A DNA stretch of 8,392 nt, from positions 1 through 8,392 of the forward strand of contig CAYGXU010000128.1 in NCBI GenBank assembly GCA_964353875.1, in the 5' to 3' direction. Positions 6,010 to 8,392 of the stretch are shown piece by piece. The notes beneath the pieces were generated by a model. The model saw nothing but the letters and a program-made list of their open reading frames with translations. It was not told where the DNA came from and searched no databases. Position numbers and translations under genes: made by a program. Origin of the DNA: MGNI01 sp964353875 (lineage in GTDB: Bacteria > Chloroflexota > Anaerolineae > Anaerolineales > E44-bin32). The first letter of the stretch is position 1. Every line of letters begins with the position of its first letter.

Positions 6010-6933
6010 ATGCGACAAATGGCGCTTCTCTTGTTGCTGCTTCTGATCAGCGCTTGTGGAGCAAGGGCATTGGTGATTTCCACAACCAGCCCGTCCGCAG
6101 CAACCGAATCTCCATCGGCGGTCTTCCCTCCACAGATAAGTCAAACGGCGGATTCCCTTCCCTCACCCGGCGTTGCCCTTCCCGCCCCAACAGGGTCAGA
6201 ACCAGGTAGCCAAATCATGCAGGATCTGACCATCACCATTCTCTACGACAATTATCCGCACGACTCTCGCCTGAGGACGGACTGGGGCTTCGCCGCCCTG
6301 GTCGAGTTTGGTGATCACACCCTGCTCTTCGACACCGGAGGGGATGGAACCATCTTAATGGATAACATGAGGCTCCTCAGCATCGACCCGCAGCGCATCC
6401 AAAGTGTTGTCCTCTCTCATGAGCACGGGGATCATGTCGGTGGAATAAGATCGCTGCTGGATACAGGGCTACAACCGACAGTCTATATCCCGCCATCGTT
6501 CTCTGCCTCTACAAAGCGGCCCATCGAGCAGAAAACCCAGCTTGTGGAAGTTGAACAAGGACACCAGATCCACGAAGGTCTCTATAGCACGGGCGAAATG
6601 GGGACAAGCATCCCAGAGCAAGCGCTCGTGATTCGATCCTCTCAGGGCTTGGTGATCATCACCGGCTGCGCCCATCCCGGAATCATAAGCATGGTGGAGC
6701 AGGCGAAGAGTATTCTTGAGGATCCGATCTATCTCGTATTAGGCGGGTTCCACCTTGGCGATCAGTCCAAAAATACGATACAAGGCATCATCGAGGACTT
6801 CCGACGCCTGGGGGTACAGAAGGTTGCCCCCTCACATTGCACGGGTGATCAGGCCATTGCCCTTTTCCACGAGGCCTATGGGGAGGATTTCATTCAGTCG
6901 GGCGCCGGCCAGATCTTTCACATCGGGCCCTGA
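6010..6933 (+). CDS. Secreted lipoprotein with MBL-fold metallo-hydrolase domain (COG1237-like)
   Basis: This is a 307-residue exported, lipid-anchored metallo-hydrolase. The N-terminus has a short basic start, a seven-leucine core (6-12) and the lipobox ISAC with lipidated Cys16. A Ser/Thr/Pro-rich linker (about 20-68) holds the catalytic domain away from the membrane. The MBL domain (70-307) has FDTGGDG at 107-113, HEHGDH at 137-142 (the HxHxDH metal motif), GCAHPG at 219-224, GGFHLG at 245-250 and PSHCTGD at 274-280. This order of motifs marks the COG1237 branch, related to archaeal dihydropterin-ribofuranosylaminobenzene-phosphate synthases. An extracytoplasmic lipoprotein is unlikely to have that role, so the substrate is unknown. 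I chose ATG 6010 (AAGGAG at 5995-6000, 9-nt spacing) because it gives a compact signal peptide, whereas an in-frame TTG at 5983 adds nine charged or polar residues. It stands alone, with the gap upstream and a broken gene 119 nt downstream. Confidence 0.92.
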   Translation: MRQMALLLLLLLISACGARALVISTTSPSAATESPSAVFPPQISQTADSLPSPGVALPAPTGSEPGSQIMQDLTITILYDNYPHDSRLRTDWGFAALVEFGDHTLLFDTGGDGTILMDNMRLLSIDPQRIQSVVLSHEHGDHVGGIRSLLDTGLQPTVYIPPSFSASTKRPIEQKTQLVEVEQGHQIHEGLYSTGEMGTSIPEQALVIRSSQGLVIITGCAHPGIISMVEQAKSILEDPIYLVLGGFHLGDQSKNTIQGIIEDFRRLGVQKVAPSHCTGDQAIALFHEAYGEDFIQSGAGQIFHIGP

Positions 6934-7052
6934 ACCATCTATCCCTGCCAAGAACCAACGGATCATCGATGTGAACTTATTCGTCAACTAAGATCGATTC
7001 AACAAAGGCGTCATGTGAGCCTTACTCCAACTCCCAAAGAAGAGGCAAAGCA

Positions 7053-7655
7053 ATGATGATTCATGCCCGACCCCGTCTCTTTCACTCCAAGAGCAACAGA
7101 CATCCATTCTGCTCGAACAAATCCTGCCCATTTTCCATGAGCATGGGTTGAGCGTCCAAACGGCCGGCCAGCGTATTTCCGTTTCTGGCGCCGAGGCCGA
7201 TATCTTCCAGGCATTGAAGCAAGCGCTCGTTATGGCTTCTGAGATGGAGAACGCCTCCTTGGAGATCAAATTGGCGCGTTCTAGACCCCCTCTCGAAGGC
7301 GGTCATGACCTTCTTTGCTACCGCACCATTGGTCATGTGGAGAATGACTTCAATCAGCCCAGTAATCCGCAATTGATGCGCTCCAGCGAATCGCGCCTCC
7401 TGCTTGAGCCCAGCCTATCGGCGGGACTGCAAGGGATTGAAGCAGGTCAGAAACTCCTGGTCCTGTTCGACTTCCACCTGCCCAAAGGGTACGCTCTGCT
7501 GCAACATCCACGCGGGGATCAGCAACTCCCCCAACCGCCTCAATTCAATCGGCATCAGCGAAGTCGAAGTCATCTCTCAGGGGCGAAAAGTTCTCGCCGT
7601 CCGAGGGCTAGACGCGCTCAAACGATCGCCTATCCTTGACATCAAGCCCGCCTGA
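7053..7655 (+). pseudogene. Frame-broken gene: YkoF/thiamine-binding-like domain followed by a TrmO/TsaA-like methyltransferase domain
   Basis: No single frame spans this region, but joined frames read as one protein. The frame covering about 7082-7519 gives helical-beta text (HEHGLSVQ, ISVSGAEADIFQALKQALV, LEIKL) like the YkoF/MTH1187 thiamine-binding fold. It then gives YRTIGHVENDF, SESRLLLEPSLSAGLQGIE, LVLFDFHLPKGYALLQ and HPRGD, which match the first half of TrmO/TsaA, the SAM-dependent methyltransferase of tRNA t6A37. The next frame (+1) resumes at 7515 with GISNSPNRLNSIGIS, VRGLDALKRSPILDIKPA and stop, the C-terminal half. The family usually has several residues between HPRGD and the GVFATRSP-like segment, and these are missing here, so a deletion of non-triplet length is likely. 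Conserved residues are also changed (RSPNRPNPIG reads NSPNRLNSIG). The start is uncertain: ATG 7053 is in another frame and would need one more shift near TTT at 7080-7082; TTG 7148 avoids it but cuts the first strand. It may be a decaying gene or a sequence error. Confidence 0.68.
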
Positions 7656-7862
7656 AAAACATCTCTGCTCGTGAATAATTTCACAATCTTAAAGTCAAGA
7701 GCATGGCGCAAACACAATATCCATCTGCTTGCAGTTCACTTCTTTTATGGCGAGGAGCCGAAACTCAAATGAAGACTGTCGCTCTCAGTTTCCCCTCTGC
7801 CCAATGCAGCCATCAGTAATATTGGGTCTCGGATTACCTTCTCCCGCTTATGAGGTCGTAGT
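7656..7862. other. Intergenic spacer without a recognisable gene
   Basis: The spacer lies between the converging broken gene (+) and the helical hypothetical gene (-). Short open frames cross it but show no recognisable protein pattern or ribosome site. I see no stable hairpin with a T-run that could end either transcript. Confidence 0.6.
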
Positions 7863-8147
7863 TCATTTGACCATAACCGTGAAGCTTAGCAGTTTCTTGA
7901 ACATTTCCAAGATGGTTGATGCAAGGCTCGATTGCAGGTCCGGACGATCTCCGCTCTCTCGATACGTATGGATCTCATCCATTAACTGGTGAAATTCTCC
8001 ACGATAATCCGGGGGGAAATCCCTCTCCGCTTTCAGTAAAGTCACTTCGGCTATCGCTGCCTCCAGGCGATCATGCAGGCTCAACTCGCTGCATGCCAGC
8101 GCATGGAAAGCTGCATCTAATTTTGCATAAGCCTCCTTTAAGGGCAT
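7863..8147 (-). CDS. Small helical hypothetical protein
   Basis: This 94-residue protein is predicted to be almost all alpha-helical, with heptad-like leucine spacing (MPLKEAYAKLDAAFHALA, then LHDRLEAAIAEVTLLK), a central DFPPDY break at about 67-72 in the chain's second third, and a hydrophobic C-terminal helix ending LLSFTVMVK. I do not recognise a named family; it recalls short cytoplasmic proteins of unknown function annotated only as hypothetical. The start at ATG 8147 is well supported by AAAGGAG on the minus strand, 8 nt upstream, and a longer in-frame reading to 8300 has no such support. It overlaps the end of the membrane-protein frame by 10 nt, which suggests the two are translated together. 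Confidence 0.68.
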   Translation of the reverse strand: MPLKEAYAKLDAAFHALACSELSLHDRLEAAIAEVTLLKAERDFPPDYRGEFHQLMDEIHTYRESGDRPDLQSSLASTILEMFKKLLSFTVMVK

Positions 8148-8392
8148 CGTTGTTTCTCCTTTCTTGAACTGTGCGACTTCGGGCCTGGCGGCCTGGAACT
8201 CGGATCCTGCCTGGGCGCGAACTTCACCGTAGCCATAATATCTGATGGGGCAGTCCAACCGGCGATGCTGCATACGATCTGATAGAGCACATGGATCCAT
8301 GAGAAAGGCTCATGACCCGGAAATGAATCGTAACCGAGCAGCAAAACGAAAAGCCCCACGCCGCCGCCCAGCCTGACGATCGCCAACGCCTC
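8138..8392 (-). CDS. Probable two-helix membrane protein, 5' end cut by the window edge
   Basis: The minus-strand frame is open to the window edge and codes at least 82 residues. Two hydrophobic stretches, about VRLGGGVGLFVLLLGYD and SWIHVLYQIVCSIAGW, are separated by a short polar loop (SFPGHEPF), as in small two-helix membrane proteins. A polar, Pro/Arg/Lys-rich tail follows (APRQDPSSRPPGPK and on). The stop lies 10 nt inside the downstream helical gene. A TTG at 8386 could start it, but the frame continues upstream, so the true start may lie outside. No family is recognised. The tail's low-complexity reading means part of it could be a frame artefact. Confidence 0.45.
   Translation of the reverse strand, partial: EALAIVRLGGGVGLFVLLLGYDSFPGHEPFSWIHVLYQIVCSIAGWTAPSDIMATVKFAPRQDPSSRPPGPKSHSSRKEKQRCP

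Noticed and set aside
5642..6144. Open frames running through the N gap
   Set aside because: They are open only because N codons are not stops, so they give no evidence of coding.
6988..7372. Minus-strand frames opposite the broken TrmO-like gene (6988-7269, 7082-7372)
   Set aside because: The plus strand carries clear TrmO-like motifs, and the reverse frames are composition shadows without family pattern.
7729..7992. Plus-strand frame of 87 residues in the right spacer
   Set aside because: It runs antisense into the helical gene, has no ribosome site, and its translation lacks any recognisable pattern.
8148..8300. N-terminal extension of the helical hypothetical protein to the ATG at 8300
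   Set aside because: The strong AAAGGAG site before ATG 8147 and the competing membrane-protein frame make the longer start unlikely.
1..8392. CRISPR array, tRNA, rRNA, transposase or integrase
   Set aside because: No regularly spaced repeats, cloverleaf-like sequence, rRNA stretch or recombinase motif was seen by reading both strands.

Overview
The window looks like a scaffold piece from a bacterial draft or metagenome assembly. It has moderately high GC, Shine-Dalgarno-led genes in short operons, and a run of exactly 100 N at 5814-5913. The gene mix recalls Anaerolineae-type Chloroflexota: a DegV protein beside a patatin, a DUF4258-like/DUF2283 pair, many SDR and TetR genes, and a lipoprotein metallo-hydrolase. 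This placement is an impression from protein style; the sequence carries no marker gene that settles it.

Left block (1-2612, + strand): a winged-helix regulator, a DegV-family fatty-acid-binding protein and a patatin-like phospholipase follow each other closely behind a -10-like TATAAT box. Together they could form a small lipid-handling operon, in which an acyl hydrolase releases fatty acids and a FakB/DegV-type carrier binds them. A five-codon leader ORF with its own ribosome binding site sits just ahead of the patatin start.

Middle block (2696-5772, - strand): in transcription order this holds a TetR repressor, a 4-nt gap, an NAD-dependent epimerase/dehydratase, a 4-nt ATGA overlap, and a classical SDR oxidoreductase. 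Further downstream is an overlapping pair of small genes, a DUF4258-like protein and a DUF2283 protein, with toxin-antitoxin-like layout. A perfect 12-bp palindrome lies just upstream of tetR, over the expected transcription start, and is the probable autoregulatory operator. The block abuts the N gap, so its promoter is only partly visible.

Right block (5914-8392): a secreted lipoprotein with a metallo-beta-lactamase fold of the COG1237 type (+) comes first. It is followed by a broken gene (+) that reads as a TrmO/TsaA-like tRNA methyltransferase domain across at least one frame break, apparently preceded by a YkoF/thiamine-binding-like domain. About 200 bp without a recognisable gene follow. 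Two small overlapping genes on the - strand end the window: a helical hypothetical protein, and a probable two-helix membrane protein that runs to the edge.

No rRNA, tRNA, CRISPR array, transposase or integrase gene was seen. The most useful points for follow-up are the broken YkoF-TrmO-like gene, the DUF4258/DUF2283 pair, and the TetR operator with its tightly coupled redox operon.
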